Positions 28,287 to 37,845 of a DNA stretch of 64,000 nt are shown in pieces. The notes under the pieces are model-generated. The model was not told the DNA's origin, made no database searches, and worked only from the letters and a program-made list of their open reading frames with translations. The position numbers and the translations under genes are program-made. The DNA comes from Streptomyces davaonensis JCM 4913 (GTDB lineage: Bacteria > Actinomycetota > Actinomycetes > Streptomycetales > Streptomycetaceae): contig NC_020504.1 of NCBI RefSeq assembly GCF_000349325.1, positions 8,226,326-8,290,325 on the forward strand, given 5' to 3'. Within the stretch, counting starts at the first letter, position 1, and each line of letters begins with the position of its first letter.

Positions 28287-29516
28287 ATGGCCGAGTTCAC
28301 CATGGAGCTCAACGACGAACAGAAGGAGGTCCGGGACTGGCTGCACGGCTTCGCCGCCGATGTCATCCGCCCCGCGGCCGCCGAATGGGACGAGCGTGAG
28401 GAGACTCCCTGGCCGGTCATCCAGGAGGCCGCGAAGGTCGGCATCTACTCCCTCGACTTCTACGCCCAGCAGTACTTCGACCCCACCGGCCTCGGCATCC
28501 CGATGGCCATGGAGGAGCTGTTCTGGGGCGACGCGGGCATCGCGCTGTCCATCGTCGGCACCGGCCTCGCCGCGGTGGGCGTCCTCGCCAACGGCACCGA
28601 GGAGCAGATCGGCACCTGGATCCCCCAGATGTACGGCGACGCCAACGATGTCAAGGTCGCCGCGTTCTGCTCCTCCGAGCCCGACGCCGGGTCCGACGTC
28701 GCCTCCATGCGCACGCGTGCCGTGTACGACGAGGCCACGGACGAGTGGGTGCTCAACGGCACGAAGACCTGGGCGACCAACGGCGGCATCGCCAATGTCC
28801 ATGTCGTCGTCGCGGTCGTCGACGCCGAGCTGGGCTCCAAGGGCCACGCGTCCTTCATCGTCCCGCCGAACACGCCCGGCCTGTCCCAGGGGCAGAAGTT
28901 CAAGAAGCACGGCATCCGTGCCTCGCACACCGCCGAGGTCGTCCTGGAGAACGTCCGGGTGCCCGGCTCCTGCCTCCTCGGCGGCAAGGAGAAGCTCGAC
29001 GAGCGCCTGGCCCGGGCCCGCGAGCGGGCGAAGGCCGGCGGGGGCGAGCGGGTGAAGAACGCGGCGATGGCGACGTTCGAGGCGTCGCGTCCGGCGGTGG
29101 GTGCGATGGCGGTGGGTACCGCCCGTGCCGCGTACGAGGTGGCCCTGGAGTACGCGACGACCCGTGAGCAGTTCGGGCGCCCCATCATCGACAACCAGGG
29201 TGTCGCCTTCCAGCTCGCCGACATGCGTACGTCGATCGACGCGGCGCGGCTTCTGGTGTGGCGGGCGTCCTGGATGGCGGTCAATGGCAAACCGTTCACG
29301 GCGGCCGAGGGCTCGATGTCGAAGCTGTTCGCCAGCGAGACCGCCAAGAAGGTCACCGGCCAGGCGATCCAGATCCTCGGCGGCAACGGCTACACGCGGG
29401 AGTACCCCGTGGAGCGGATGCACCGGGACGCGGCGATCTACACGATCTTCGAAGGCACCAGCGAGATCCAGCGACTGGTGATCGCCCGGACGCTCTCGGG
29501 GATGCCGATCCGCTAG
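28287..29516 (+). CDS. acyl-CoA dehydrogenase
   Basis: A 409-residue flavoenzyme introducing the alpha,beta double bond into acyl-CoA. N-terminal helical domain (about 5-120), beta middle domain (about 125-235) and C-terminal helical domain (about 250-400) are in order. The FAD/substrate block [16 protein letters not shown] and the catalytic-Glu region [11 protein letters not shown] are intact. GGAGGGG precedes the ATG. Its stop TAG overlaps the convergent cupin gene's stop in a shared CTAG. Chain-length preference is unknown. Confidence 0.93.
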   Translation: MAEFTMELNDEQKEVRDWLHGFAADVIRPAAAEWDEREETPWPVIQEAAKVGIYSLDFYAQQYFDPTGLGIPMAMEELFWGDAGIALSIVGTGLAAVGVLANGTEEQIGTWIPQMYGDANDVKVAAFCSSEPDAGSDVASMRTRAVYDEATDEWVLNGTKTWATNGGIANVHVVVAVVDAELGSKGHASFIVPPNTPGLSQGQKFKKHGIRASHTAEVVLENVRVPGSCLLGGKEKLDERLARARERAKAGGGERVKNAAMATFEASRPAVGAMAVGTARAAYEVALEYATTREQFGRPIIDNQGVAFQLADMRTSIDAARLLVWRASWMAVNGKPFTAAEGSMSKLFASETAKKVTGQAIQILGGNGYTREYPVERMHRDAAIYTIFEGTSEIQRLVIARTLSGMPIR

Positions 29517-30034
29517 CCATGTTTGAGCGGCGTCAGCTGCTCGATGTCATAGCGACTGCGCAGCTCCTCGATCGCCGCTGGATCCGGCGGGCCCCCGCTG
29601 CCCAGGATTTCCAGCAGCTCCTCGAAGTACCGCTCGTGATCCGGTGGCGGGCTCGCCTGGAAGAACATTTTTGCGGGCTCGTCCGTCGGGTTGGCGAAGG
29701 CGTGGGGGCAGCCGGGGGGTACGGCGATCACCGTGCCCGGTGTCGCGCGTACCACCCGGTTGCCCGAACTCGACTGCCAGCGCTGCCAGTTGTCCGGGGT
29801 CCGGATGCGCGGCTCGAAGGCGAGTACGTCCAGCTCGCCCTCCAGCACGTAGAACAACTCCTCGCTGCGGGTGTGCACATGGGCGCCCACGTCGAAGCCC
29901 GGGGGCACGATCACCTCGAAGGTGGACGCCATGCGCGAGTGGGAACCGGTGACCTTGAAGGTCACGTGCTGGGCCGGGGTCTGCACGACCCGGCCGTGGC
30001 CCGGGGGCACCAGCAGCCCCTCCGTCGCCGTCAT
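29513..30034 (-). CDS. cupin protein, probable tetrahydroxynaphthalene oxygenase
   Basis: A 173-residue single-cupin protein. Cupin motif 1 ([20 protein letters not shown], about 51-70, with two His and Glu metal ligands) and motif 2 ([11 protein letters not shown]) are complete. It follows the P450 by 7 bp in the rppA operon. That matches the MomA-type quinone-forming cupin monooxygenases that oxidise tetrahydroxynaphthalene to flaviolin. The function is inferred from this context. Confidence 0.75.
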   Translation of the reverse strand: MTATEGLLVPPGHGRVVQTPAQHVTFKVTGSHSRMASTFEVIVPPGFDVGAHVHTRSEELFYVLEGELDVLAFEPRIRTPDNWQRWQSSSGNRVVRATPGTVIAVPPGCPHAFANPTDEPAKMFFQASPPPDHERYFEELLEILGSGGPPDPAAIEELRSRYDIEQLTPLKHG

Positions 30035-30041
30035 CGGCCGC

Positions 30042-31256
30042 TCACCACGTCACGGGCAGGGCCTCGGGCCCACGGATCAACGCGCCCTTCTTGAACGGCA
30101 CCTTCTCCGGCGGCACCGCGAGCCGCAGCCCCGGCAGCCGGTCCAGCAGCGCGTCCACCAGGAGCTGCGACTCCATCCGCGCCAGCATCCCGCCGGGGCA
30201 GTAGTGCGGACCGAAGCCGAAGGAGACATGCGGGTTCGGCGAGCGTGAGAAGTCGATCGTCTCCGGGAACGGGAAGACGTCCGGGTCACGGTTGGCGGCC
30301 AGATACGAGACGTAGATCGCGTCCCCGGCCCGGATCCGTACGCCCCGGATGCCCACGTCCTCGGTGGCGATCCGGGACAGGCCCACCGCGTTGCGGTGCG
30401 GGATGTACCGCAGCAGTTCGTCGATGGCCTGGGGGCGGATCTCCGGCTCGGCGCGCAGCCGTTCGGCCAGATCGGGCCGGGTCAGCAGGATGTAGAACAT
30501 CTGCCCGCTGTTGTTGGTGACCGCCTCGCCGCCGATCTGGAGGAGCACCGCGAGCCCCACGGCCTCCTCCGTCGTCACCTCGTCCCGGCCCACGGCGGCG
30601 CCGAGCAGGGAGGTGACGTCCTCGGCGGAGCTGTTCTCCCGGTCCCCGATGAGCGCGGCGAAATAGGCGCCCATCTCGTTCTTGGCCTTCTCGCTGACGT
30701 CGGCGCCGTGCGCGGACGAGAGGATCAGCTGGGTCCAGGTGTGCATGATGTGGCGGTCGGCCGCCGGTACCCCCATCAGCTCGCAGATCACCGCGATGGG
30801 GAACGGGGAGAGGACCGCCGCGCTGAGATCGGCGGGGGGTTCGTCCTGGAGGAGTTCGTCGACCAGCTCGTCCAGCATGCGACGGGACTTCTCCCGGATG
30901 CGTTCCACGCCCTTCGCGGTGAACGCGGCGGCCACCGATCGGCGCAGCCGGTTGTGGTCCGGCGGGTCCAGGAAGCCGACCGCGCCACGGGCCGGGATGA
31001 AGTGCGGGGCGAGCCGGGTGACCGGCCGGTCCATGACCGCCTCGCGGCTGAACCGGGGGTCGTTGGTCACCATGCGTACGTCGTCGTACCGGGTGACCAG
31101 CCAGGCCCAGCCCTCGCCGTTGGGCAGCTGGATCCGGGTGATGGGGCCCTCCCGCATCAGCTCGGTCAGCACCGGGTCGAAGTCGACCCCGGACAGATCG
31201 AGCGCCGGCCAGTGCCGGATCGGGGGGAGGATCTCGGTGAGCGTCTCTTCGGTCAT
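30042..31256 (-). CDS. cytochrome P450, CYP158-like
   Basis: A 404-residue P450. It has the ExxR motif at 280-283 (ELLR) and heme-ligand Cys353 in FGFGPHYCPGG. The I-helix region (about 240-252) reads IGGEAVTNNSGQ. Length and Cys position equal those of CYP158A2, which couples flaviolin molecules into dimers and trimers. ATG at 31256 overlaps the rppA stop by 4 bases. In this operon it should polymerise the product of RppA and the cupin into a dark pigment. Confidence 0.9.
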   Translation of the reverse strand: MTEETLTEILPPIRHWPALDLSGVDFDPVLTELMREGPITRIQLPNGEGWAWLVTRYDDVRMVTNDPRFSREAVMDRPVTRLAPHFIPARGAVGFLDPPDHNRLRRSVAAAFTAKGVERIREKSRRMLDELVDELLQDEPPADLSAAVLSPFPIAVICELMGVPAADRHIMHTWTQLILSSAHGADVSEKAKNEMGAYFAALIGDRENSSAEDVTSLLGAAVGRDEVTTEEAVGLAVLLQIGGEAVTNNSGQMFYILLTRPDLAERLRAEPEIRPQAIDELLRYIPHRNAVGLSRIATEDVGIRGVRIRAGDAIYVSYLAANRDPDVFPFPETIDFSRSPNPHVSFGFGPHYCPGGMLARMESQLLVDALLDRLPGLRLAVPPEKVPFKKGALIRGPEALPVTW

Positions 31257-32317
31257 GCCGCCTCTTCGTCCATGCGCTGCCAGCGGCCGAGACTCATCTC
31301 GGCGGTGATACCGGGACCGAACCCGGCGAGCAGCCCGCGCGCCCGGTGCCGGGCACCGCCCTCGTCGAACAGCCGGCGCAGCGCGTCCAGGACGACGGCG
31401 CTGGCGATGTTGCCGTACTCGGTGAGCGTGGCCCGGCTGAAGCGGAAGGCGTGCGGGTCGACCTGGAGGAACTTGCTGAGGTCGTCGAGTATTCGGGGAC
31501 CGCCCGCGTGGACGATGTAGAAGTCCAGGTCGGCCGCGTCCCAGCCGTGCAGCCCCGCGAGGTCCTGGAGCGCCGGGGCGAGCGGCTCCATGGTGGCGGG
31601 CACCCGCTTGTCCAGCAGGAAGTGGAAGCCGGTGGCCCGGACGTCGTACATGATCCACTCCTCGGTCTTGGGGATCAGGTACGAGCCGTTGCGCTCCAGC
31701 TCGATGCCCTCGCCGCCCCGGCCGCGCACCACGGCGGCGGCGATCCCGTCGCCGAACAGTCCGTTGGAGAGCAGGGAGCCGACGCCGAGGTCGGTGGGCT
31801 GGTAGCACAGCGAGCAGAACTCGCAGGCCACGATGAGCGCGTTGGCCTCCGGGTAGGCCGTGCAGAAGTCGTGCGCCCGGTTGATCGCCGCACCGCCGGC
31901 CGCGCAGCCCAGCTGGGCTATGGGTATCTGGCGGGTGGTGGGGTCGAAGTCCAGCTCGTTGATCAGCCAGGCCGTGAGCGAGGGCATCATGAACCCCGTG
32001 CACGAGACGTAGATGATCACGTCGATGTCGCTGGTGAGCAGCTCCGCGTCGTCGAGCGCCCGCTGGACGACGGAGGGGACCCGGGCCTTGGCCTCGGCCA
32101 CGTAGATCTTGTTGCGTTCCTCGAAGCCGGGGTGCTTCAGCGTCTCCTCGATGGGCTGCACGATGTGCCGGGTGCGTACACCCGTGTTCTCGATCAGCCG
32201 GAGCGCCAGCGGCAGTTGAGGGTGGTCGGCGTGCCGGGAGGCCGCCAGCTCCAGCGTCTCCTCCATCGTGATCACATGCTCTGGAACGGACACCGAGGGT
32301 CTGCACAAAGTCGCCAT
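31253..32317 (-). CDS. rppA: 1,3,6,8-tetrahydroxynaphthalene synthase (type III PKS)
   Basis: A 354-residue chalcone-synthase-fold enzyme condensing five malonyl-CoA into tetrahydroxynaphthalene. Catalytic triad Cys138 (QLGCAAGG), His270 (YIVHAGGP) and Asn303 (EYGNIAS) are at the positions known for the Streptomyces enzyme, as is Cys106 (VSCTGFM). It is first in the rppA-P450-cupin operon. The pigment route (flaviolin, HPQ melanin-like polymers) is well established for this gene set. Confidence 0.95.
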   Translation of the reverse strand: MATLCRPSVSVPEHVITMEETLELAASRHADHPQLPLALRLIENTGVRTRHIVQPIEETLKHPGFEERNKIYVAEAKARVPSVVQRALDDAELLTSDIDVIIYVSCTGFMMPSLTAWLINELDFDPTTRQIPIAQLGCAAGGAAINRAHDFCTAYPEANALIVACEFCSLCYQPTDLGVGSLLSNGLFGDGIAAAVVRGRGGEGIELERNGSYLIPKTEEWIMYDVRATGFHFLLDKRVPATMEPLAPALQDLAGLHGWDAADLDFYIVHAGGPRILDDLSKFLQVDPHAFRFSRATLTEYGNIASAVVLDALRRLFDEGGARHRARGLLAGFGPGITAEMSLGRWQRMDEEAA

Positions 32318-32428
32318 GAACCGTGCCTGCTTTCGCCTCAGAGGGTGGTCCAGTCCACGATCACCCGAGGGGGCGACGACTTCGCGCCGGGTTACTCCGA
32401 AAGCGGGATGACTGTACGTACCTCAGGG

Positions 32429-32662
32429 CTAGGGCCTGCTCCCGCTGCTGTGCGCAATGCACGCCACGTCGATACGATCCGCCAGCTTCGCCAGCTCGAT
32501 CGTCAGCGCGGCCACCGTGTCCTCATCCAGGTCCTCCCCGGCCTCGACGAGATGCAGCCACCGCCCACCCACGGTTCGCAACAACCGGCTCACATCGGCG
32601 GCAGCCACCTGCAACGTCCCGCGGTCATCGACGATCAGAGGCAGAGTCACTTCGCGGTTCAC
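32429..32662 (-). CDS. small conserved hypothetical protein
   Basis: A predicted 77-residue soluble protein with alternating beta and helical character, start GTG at 32662. No family recognised and no catalytic residues stand out. It lies between the dehydrogenase start region side and rppA, on the minus strand like both. Codon third positions are mostly G or C, which supports real coding. A longer frame upstream would overlap the dehydrogenase gene's end and is less likely. Confidence 0.55.
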   Translation of the reverse strand: MNREVTLPLIVDDRGTLQVAAADVSRLLRTVGGRWLHLVEAGEDLDEDTVAALTIELAKLADRIDVACIAHSSGSRP

Positions 32663-32687
32663 AAAACGGATCGTAGCCGCGCAGCGC

Positions 32688-34082
32688 TCACGCACCGTGC
32701 CAAACAGTAGTGATGTTGCAGAACTCCCGGATTCCGTGCCCGGACAGCTCACGCCCGTACCCCGACCGCTTGGCCCCGCCGAACGGGAACGCCGGATGGG
32801 AGGCGGTCATCCCGTTCACGTACACGCTGCCCGCCTCCAGATCCCGTACGAACCGGTCGACCTCGGTCTCGTCCCGCGTCCACACGTTGGAACTGAGCCC
32901 GAACGGCGTGTCGTTGGCGATCAGCACGGCCTCGTCGAGGTCGCCCGCGCGGTACAGCGTGGCGACCGGCCCGAAGGCCTCCTCGCGGTGGATGCGCATC
33001 TCCCGGGTGATGCCGGCGAGGACCGTCGGCGGGTAGTACCAGCCGGGCAGCTCGGGCCTGCGCAGCCGGTGGCCGCCGCACAGCGCCGTCGCCCCGCTGC
33101 GCGTGGCGTCGTCGACGAGTTCCTCCACATCGGTCCGCCCCTGTTCCGTCGCGAGCGGCCCGACCTCGGTCTCCTCCGCCATCGGGTCGCCGACCGTCAG
33201 CGCCTTCATGCCCGCCACGAACCGCTCGGCGAAGGCGTCGTAGACGTCGGTGTGCACGATGAACCGCTTGGCCGCGATGCACGACTGGCCGTTGTTCTGC
33301 ACCCGCGCGGTCACCGCGATCTGCGCGGCCCGGTCGAGGTCGGCGGAGGGCATGACGACGTACGGGTCGCTGCCGCCGAGCTCCAGCACGCTCTTCTTGA
33401 CCATGTCCCCGGCGACGGAGGCGACCGCGCGGCCCGCGGGCTCGCTGCCGGTGAGGGTGGCCGCCTTGACGCGCTCGTCGCGCAGGATCTCCTCCACCGC
33501 GCCGGCGCCGATCAGCAGCGTCTGGAAGGCGCCCTCCGGGTAGCCCGCCCGGTGGAAGAGGTCCTCCAGGTACAGCGCGGTCTGCGGCACGTTGGAGGCG
33601 TGCTTGAGCAGGCCGACGTTGCCCGCCATCAGCGCGGGCGCGGCGAACCGTACGACCTGCCAGAGCGGGAAGTTCCACGGCATCACGGCGAGCACCGGGC
33701 CGAGCGGCCGGTAGCGGACCCGGACCCGGGAGGCGCCGGAGTCCGACACATCGGCGTCGGCGGGCTCCTCGTCGGCGAGGAGTTGCTCGGCGTGCCCGGC
33801 GTACCAGCGCATCGCCTTGGCGCACTTGGCGGCCTCGGCGCGGGCCTGCCGGATCGGCTTGCCCATCTCGGTGGTCATCACCCGTGCGATGTCCTGCTGG
33901 TCCTCGTCCAGGAGGTCCGCCGCCCGGTTCAGCAACCGGGCGCGCTCGGCGAACGCGGTCGTCCGGTACGTGCGGAACGTGGCCTCGGCGAGCTGGAGGC
34001 GGCGCTCGGTCTCCTCGGCGCCCATCGCCTCGTACGTCTTCAGTGTCTCGCCGTTCGCCGGGTTCACCGTTGCGATGGGCAT
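32688..34082 (-). CDS. NAD(P)-dependent succinic-semialdehyde-type dehydrogenase
   Basis: A 464-residue aldehyde dehydrogenase. The general base Glu234 (LELGGSDPY) and nucleophile Cys268 (NNGQSCIAAKR) are present. PWNFPLWQVVRFAAPAL and the LGG-S-DPY variant are typical of bacterial succinate-semialdehyde (GabD1-like) enzymes. ATG at 34082 has GGGAGG upstream. Physiological substrate is inferred from family resemblance only. Confidence 0.9.
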   Translation of the reverse strand: MPIATVNPANGETLKTYEAMGAEETERRLQLAEATFRTYRTTAFAERARLLNRAADLLDEDQQDIARVMTTEMGKPIRQARAEAAKCAKAMRWYAGHAEQLLADEEPADADVSDSGASRVRVRYRPLGPVLAVMPWNFPLWQVVRFAAPALMAGNVGLLKHASNVPQTALYLEDLFHRAGYPEGAFQTLLIGAGAVEEILRDERVKAATLTGSEPAGRAVASVAGDMVKKSVLELGGSDPYVVMPSADLDRAAQIAVTARVQNNGQSCIAAKRFIVHTDVYDAFAERFVAGMKALTVGDPMAEETEVGPLATEQGRTDVEELVDDATRSGATALCGGHRLRRPELPGWYYPPTVLAGITREMRIHREEAFGPVATLYRAGDLDEAVLIANDTPFGLSSNVWTRDETEVDRFVRDLEAGSVYVNGMTASHPAFPFGGAKRSGYGRELSGHGIREFCNITTVWHGA

Positions 34083-34150
34083 GACTGACCTCCCGGGGAG
34101 CTGATGTGTTTCGACCTTCCCGCGCGTCGCCGGTGGCCGCAACGCGGCGT

Positions 34151-34612
34151 TCAGCCCGAGTGCTCCAGGAGGCGGTCGAGAAACGCGCCCTGCGCCTTGA
34201 CGATCACCTCGCGCGCGCCGTCCAGGTCGAACCAGGCCACCCGGTCCAGCTCGGGGAACTCCTCAGTCCGCCCCGACTTGGGCGGCCACTCCATCCGGAA
34301 GGTGCCCGGGGTGACGGTGCCCGGATCGAGGTCGGCCTCGATGGCCCACACGGTGACGAGCTTGCCGCCCGACTGGCGGACCTCGCCGAGCGGTACGGCG
34401 TCCCCGTCGGGCGGTGCAAGACCCAGCTCCTCCTGGAACTCGCGCCGGGCCGCGTCCCAGGCGGTCTCCGTCTCCGGTTCGTACTCGCCCTTCGGCACGC
34501 TCCACGCCCCTGCCCCGCGCCGGGCGAAGAAGGGGCCGCCCATATGGCCGAGCAGCACCTGGAGGCCCTCGCCGGTGCGGCGGTACAGCAGCAGGCCCGC
34601 GCTGTGCTTCAC
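34151..34612 (-). CDS. NUDIX hydrolase
   Basis: A 153-residue NUDIX pyrophosphohydrolase. The box begins at GEYEPE and ends REFQEELG (about residues 42-63), with the metal-binding Glu residues intact. It starts KHSAGLLLYRR, as in small NUDIX proteins that travel with DNA ligases. GTG at 34612 overlaps the ligase stop (GTGA), so the two are coupled. It may sanitise nucleotides or process ligase-linked end groups; the substrate is unknown. Confidence 0.9.
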   Translation of the reverse strand: MKHSAGLLLYRRTGEGLQVLLGHMGGPFFARRGAGAWSVPKGEYEPETETAWDAARREFQEELGLAPPDGDAVPLGEVRQSGGKLVTVWAIEADLDPGTVTPGTFRMEWPPKSGRTEEFPELDRVAWFDLDGAREVIVKAQGAFLDRLLEHSG

Positions 34613-36147
34613 GGCTTCACCTCGGGGTGGGCGGCGAGCAGGGTCTCCACCGTGTCGGCCTCCTCGGGGCGCTTGTCCTCCCGGTAGCGGACCACGCGGG
34701 CGAAGCGCAGGGTGACTCCGGCCGGGTAGCGGGTGGACCGCTGGAGGCCGTCGTAGGCGATCTCGACGACGAGTTCGGGGCGTACGGTCACCATGTACTC
34801 GCTCTCCTCGACCGCCAGCTCCCTCAGGCGCTTCGTCTGCCAGGTCAGCATCGCGTCGGTCATCCCCTTGAAGGTCTTGCCGAGCATCGCGAAGGAGCCG
34901 TCGGCGGTGCGGGCGCCGAGGTGGAGGTTGGAGAGCTTGCCGGTGCGCCGTCCGTGGCCCCATTCGGCGGCCAGGACGACCAGGTCGAGGGTGTGCACGG
35001 GCTTGACCTTCAGCCAGGACGCGCCGCGCCGCCCGGCGCTGTAGGCGGCGTCCAGCGCCTTCACGACCACGCCCTCGTGGCCTCGCTCCAGGGTCCGGGC
35101 GAGGAAGTCCTCGGCCTGCCGGGCGTCCTGGGGCCCCGTCACCAGGGTGCGCCGGACCCGCATCGGCTCCGGGACCAGGCGGGCCAGTTCCGCGTGGCGC
35201 TCGGCGAAGGGCAGGTCGAGGAGGTCGCGGTCGTCGACGGACAGCGCGTCGAAGAAGACGGGGGAGACGGGCACGGCGTGCGCCGCCGTCGCCACGTCCA
35301 CGCGTTTGCCGACGCGCCCTGCGGTCTCCTGGAAGGAACGGGGCCGTCCCGCCTCGTCGAAGGCGATGACCTCGCCGTCCAGGATGAACCGCTCGCCTCT
35401 CAACTGCATTGCGGCGGTGGTGAGTTCGGGCAGTCGGTCGGTGATGTCGTCGAGGGTGCGGGTGTAGATCCGTACCGTGTCGCCGTCCCGGTGGAGCTGG
35501 ACCCGGATGCCGTCCAGCTTCTCCTCGACCGCGCAGGCGCCGAGCTTGTCGACCGCCTCGGACACCGAGGCAGCGCTGTGCGCCAGCATCGGCAGGACCG
35601 GCCGGCCCACGGTGAGCCGGAACCGATCCAGCGCGCCGGGACCGTCGCCGAGCAGCGCCTCGGCCACCGTCTGGAGCGAGCCGGCCAGCATCACCGCCCG
35701 CCGTACGTCCGCCGCCGGGGCGCCGGTCGCCTCGGCCAGGCCCTCCACGGCCACGGCGTCCAGCGCCCCTTGCCGGACCTCACCGGTGATCAGCCCGAAC
35801 AGAAAGCGCTGCTCGTCCTTTGTCGCCGAGCCCATCAACTCGCCCACCAGCCGGGCCCGTTCGGCCTGGGATCCGGCGCCCGACACCTTGGCGAGGGTGG
35901 AGAGCAAGGCATCGACCTCGGCGACGGTCAGGGTGGGTCCGTCGGCGGGAGTGACCGGACGGCTGAGCACCTTCCACCCGAGCCCGATCCGACCCTGCGG
36001 CAACCGCCCCGCCAGATACGGGATGACGATCGGCACATCCGCGGCTTCGGCGTCCCGGAACAACTCCGCCAGCAGAGCGACCTTCCGGGACCGGGCCGAG
36101 GTCGCGGCGACCTCCTGGGACACCTGGGCGATCCGGGTCAGCAGCAT
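34609..36147 (-). CDS. ATP-dependent DNA ligase
   Basis: A 512-residue ATP-dependent ligase. N-terminal DNA-binding helical domain (about 1-180), nucleotidyltransferase domain with adenylated Lys210 in EEKLDGIRV, then an OB-fold domain with GHEGVVVKA and SWLKVKP (motifs IV and V). ATG at 36147 gives the usual MLLTRIAQVS start; an ATG at 36156 adds three residues, and neither has a strong ribosome site. A repair ligase alongside the NAD-dependent LigA expected elsewhere. Confidence 0.92.
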   Translation of the reverse strand: MLLTRIAQVSQEVAATSARSRKVALLAELFRDAEAADVPIVIPYLAGRLPQGRIGLGWKVLSRPVTPADGPTLTVAEVDALLSTLAKVSGAGSQAERARLVGELMGSATKDEQRFLFGLITGEVRQGALDAVAVEGLAEATGAPAADVRRAVMLAGSLQTVAEALLGDGPGALDRFRLTVGRPVLPMLAHSAASVSEAVDKLGACAVEEKLDGIRVQLHRDGDTVRIYTRTLDDITDRLPELTTAAMQLRGERFILDGEVIAFDEAGRPRSFQETAGRVGKRVDVATAAHAVPVSPVFFDALSVDDRDLLDLPFAERHAELARLVPEPMRVRRTLVTGPQDARQAEDFLARTLERGHEGVVVKALDAAYSAGRRGASWLKVKPVHTLDLVVLAAEWGHGRRTGKLSNLHLGARTADGSFAMLGKTFKGMTDAMLTWQTKRLRELAVEESEYMVTVRPELVVEIAYDGLQRSTRYPAGVTLRFARVVRYREDKRPEEADTVETLLAAHPEVKP

Positions 36148-36205
36148 GCAATCCATGGTGCGACGCGCTTCGCTGATTTACACGTGGAGGGGAAGGGCCG
36201 TTTCC

Positions 36206-37129
36206 TCAGAGGGCTGCGTCCAGGTCGGACATCAGCAACTCTCCGTTGATCGTGGCCCCGGCCCGGTACCCGCCCGCCGCCGCGTTGACGACCTGTTCGG
36301 CGAACCCCATCGCGTTGCCCGCCGCCCACACCCCAGCCACACTCGTCAGCCCCGTCGGATCGACCACCGGATACGCCCCGAACGGCGTCTCGGTGAGCTC
36401 CGCCCCCAGCCGCTGGAGCAGATCGGTCTGCGGAACGGCGCGGGGCGCGACGAAGAGGGCCTCACGGGCATGCGTGGAGCCGTCCGCGAGGCGTACCCCG
36501 GTCAGCCGGTCCTCCTCGACCAGCACCTCGGCGACCGCCCCCGGCACCACCTTCACCCCCGCCACCCCCAACCTGCGCACATCGTCGGCAGACAGCTCGC
36601 TCTCCTCGACCTCGTGCAGGAACAGGGTCACGTCCTTCGACCACTGGGACACCATGAGCGCCTGGTGCACGCTCAGCGGAGTCGTCGTGAGGACGCCGAA
36701 CGCTTGGTCGCGGACCTCCCAGCCATGGCAGTACGGACAGTGCAGCGCGTCCCGTCCGAACCGCTCGGCGAGTCCGGGCACGTCCGGCAGCTCGTCCTTG
36801 AGGCCGGTGGCGATCACCAGGCGCCGGGCCCGCACACTCCGCCCGCTCTCCAGGGCCACGGTGAAGTCGGAGTCCTTCGTGACGTCCACCGCACGGTCCC
36901 GGACCAGGTCGACGCCGTACCGGGCGATCTCCTCGCGCCCGATGGCCAGGAACTCGGCCGGCGCCATGCCGTCCCGGGAGAGATAGCCCTGCATATGGGC
37001 GGAGGGCGCGTTGCGGGGTTCGCCCGCGTCGATCACCAGGGTCCGGCGCCGGGCGCGGCCCAGCACCAGGGCCGCGGACAGGCCCGCCGCGCCGCCGCCG
37101 ATCACGATCACTTCATAGGTCTCGGTCAT
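36206..37129 (-). CDS. thioredoxin-reductase-like FAD/NAD(P) oxidoreductase
   Basis: A 307-residue two-domain flavoprotein. FAD loop GGGAAGLSAA at 11-20, redox-active CPYC at 131-134 within HCPYCHGWE, NAD(P) domain and C-terminal FAD motif (GVWAAGNAMG). It resembles thioredoxin reductase in length, but the CPYCHGWE variant marks a separate group whose electron acceptor is uncertain. It is divergent from an XRE-cupin regulator with a 64-bp gap and may be controlled by it. Confidence 0.9.
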   Translation of the reverse strand: MTETYEVIVIGGGAAGLSAALVLGRARRRTLVIDAGEPRNAPSAHMQGYLSRDGMAPAEFLAIGREEIARYGVDLVRDRAVDVTKDSDFTVALESGRSVRARRLVIATGLKDELPDVPGLAERFGRDALHCPYCHGWEVRDQAFGVLTTTPLSVHQALMVSQWSKDVTLFLHEVEESELSADDVRRLGVAGVKVVPGAVAEVLVEEDRLTGVRLADGSTHAREALFVAPRAVPQTDLLQRLGAELTETPFGAYPVVDPTGLTSVAGVWAAGNAMGFAEQVVNAAAGGYRAGATINGELLMSDLDAAL

Positions 37130-37158
37130 GTCGCCACGGTCGCTCCACAGGCGCGGGA

Positions 37159-37189
37159 TTGACAAACATCTTTGCCGATTCTGCAATAT
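37159..37189 (+). promoter_or_regulatory. candidate leaderless promoter of XRE-cupin gene
   Basis: TTGACA (37159-37164) with TGCAAT 17 bases on (37182-37187). Transcription would begin at about 37194, the second in-frame ATG. No ribosome binding site precedes either ATG, which fits a leaderless transcript. Confidence 0.5.
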
Positions 37190-37193
37190 GTCC

Positions 37194-37778
37194 ATGAGTA
37201 CCGAAGACGTTCTCGCCGAGGTGGGTGCCCGGCTGCGGCGGCTCCGCAAGGAGCGCGAGGTGACCCTGGCGACGCTGTCCGAGACGACCGGCATCTCCGT
37301 CAGCACCCTGTCGCGCCTGGAGTCCGGCCTGCGCAAGCCGAGCCTGGAGCTGCTGCTGCCGATCGCGCAGGCGCACCAGGTGCCGCTGGACGAGCTGGTC
37401 GGGGCGCCGCCGGTGGGCGACCCGCGGGTGCGGGCCGAACCCCTGGTGCGCCACGGCCGTACGTTCTGGCCGCTCACCCGGCAGCCCGGCGGTCTCCAGG
37501 CCTTCAAGGTGCTGGTGCCGCAGAGCCAGGAGCAGCCCGAGCCGCGTACCCATGAGGGCTACGAGTGGCTGTATGTGCTGTCCGGGAAGCTGCGGGTGGT
37601 CCTGGGCGAGCACGACGTGGTGATGACGGCCGGGGAGGCGGCCGAGTTCGACACCCGGGTGCCGCACTGGTTCGGGTCGACGGGGGAGGGGCCCGCGGAG
37701 TTCCTGAGCCTGTTCGGGCCGCAGGGGGAGCGGATGCACGTACGGGCGAAACCCACCCGGACGCGTGACCTTCCCTGA
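37194..37778 (+). CDS. XRE-family regulator with C-terminal cupin
   Basis: A 194-residue regulator. Helix-turn-helix (about 8-62; LATLSETTGISVSTLSRLES) is joined to a C-terminal cupin (about 105-180) with the THEGYEWLYVLSGKLRV motif, probably a small-ligand sensor. ATG at 37194 is chosen because the candidate promoter would start transcription there; ATG at 37188 adds two residues. It is divergent from the CPYC oxidoreductase. Confidence 0.88.
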   Translation: MSTEDVLAEVGARLRRLRKEREVTLATLSETTGISVSTLSRLESGLRKPSLELLLPIAQAHQVPLDELVGAPPVGDPRVRAEPLVRHGRTFWPLTRQPGGLQAFKVLVPQSQEQPEPRTHEGYEWLYVLSGKLRVVLGEHDVVMTAGEAAEFDTRVPHWFGSTGEGPAEFLSLFGPQGERMHVRAKPTRTRDLP

Positions 37779-37783
37779 TCGGC

Positions 37784-37795
37784 AAGCGACCGCTT
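37784..37795. promoter_or_regulatory. AAGCG-AC-CGCTT palindrome
   Basis: A perfect 5-bp-arm palindrome 51 bp upstream of the quinone reductase start, adjoining TAGTAT (37795-37800), which could be the -10 element. This shape is common for TetR regulators of acyl-CoA genes in actinobacteria. No regulator gene is adjacent. Confidence 0.45.
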
Positions 37796-37845
37796 AGTAT
37801 GCGAACCGACCCCGGTCAGACGACGCAGTCCCGTGGAGGCACCGC

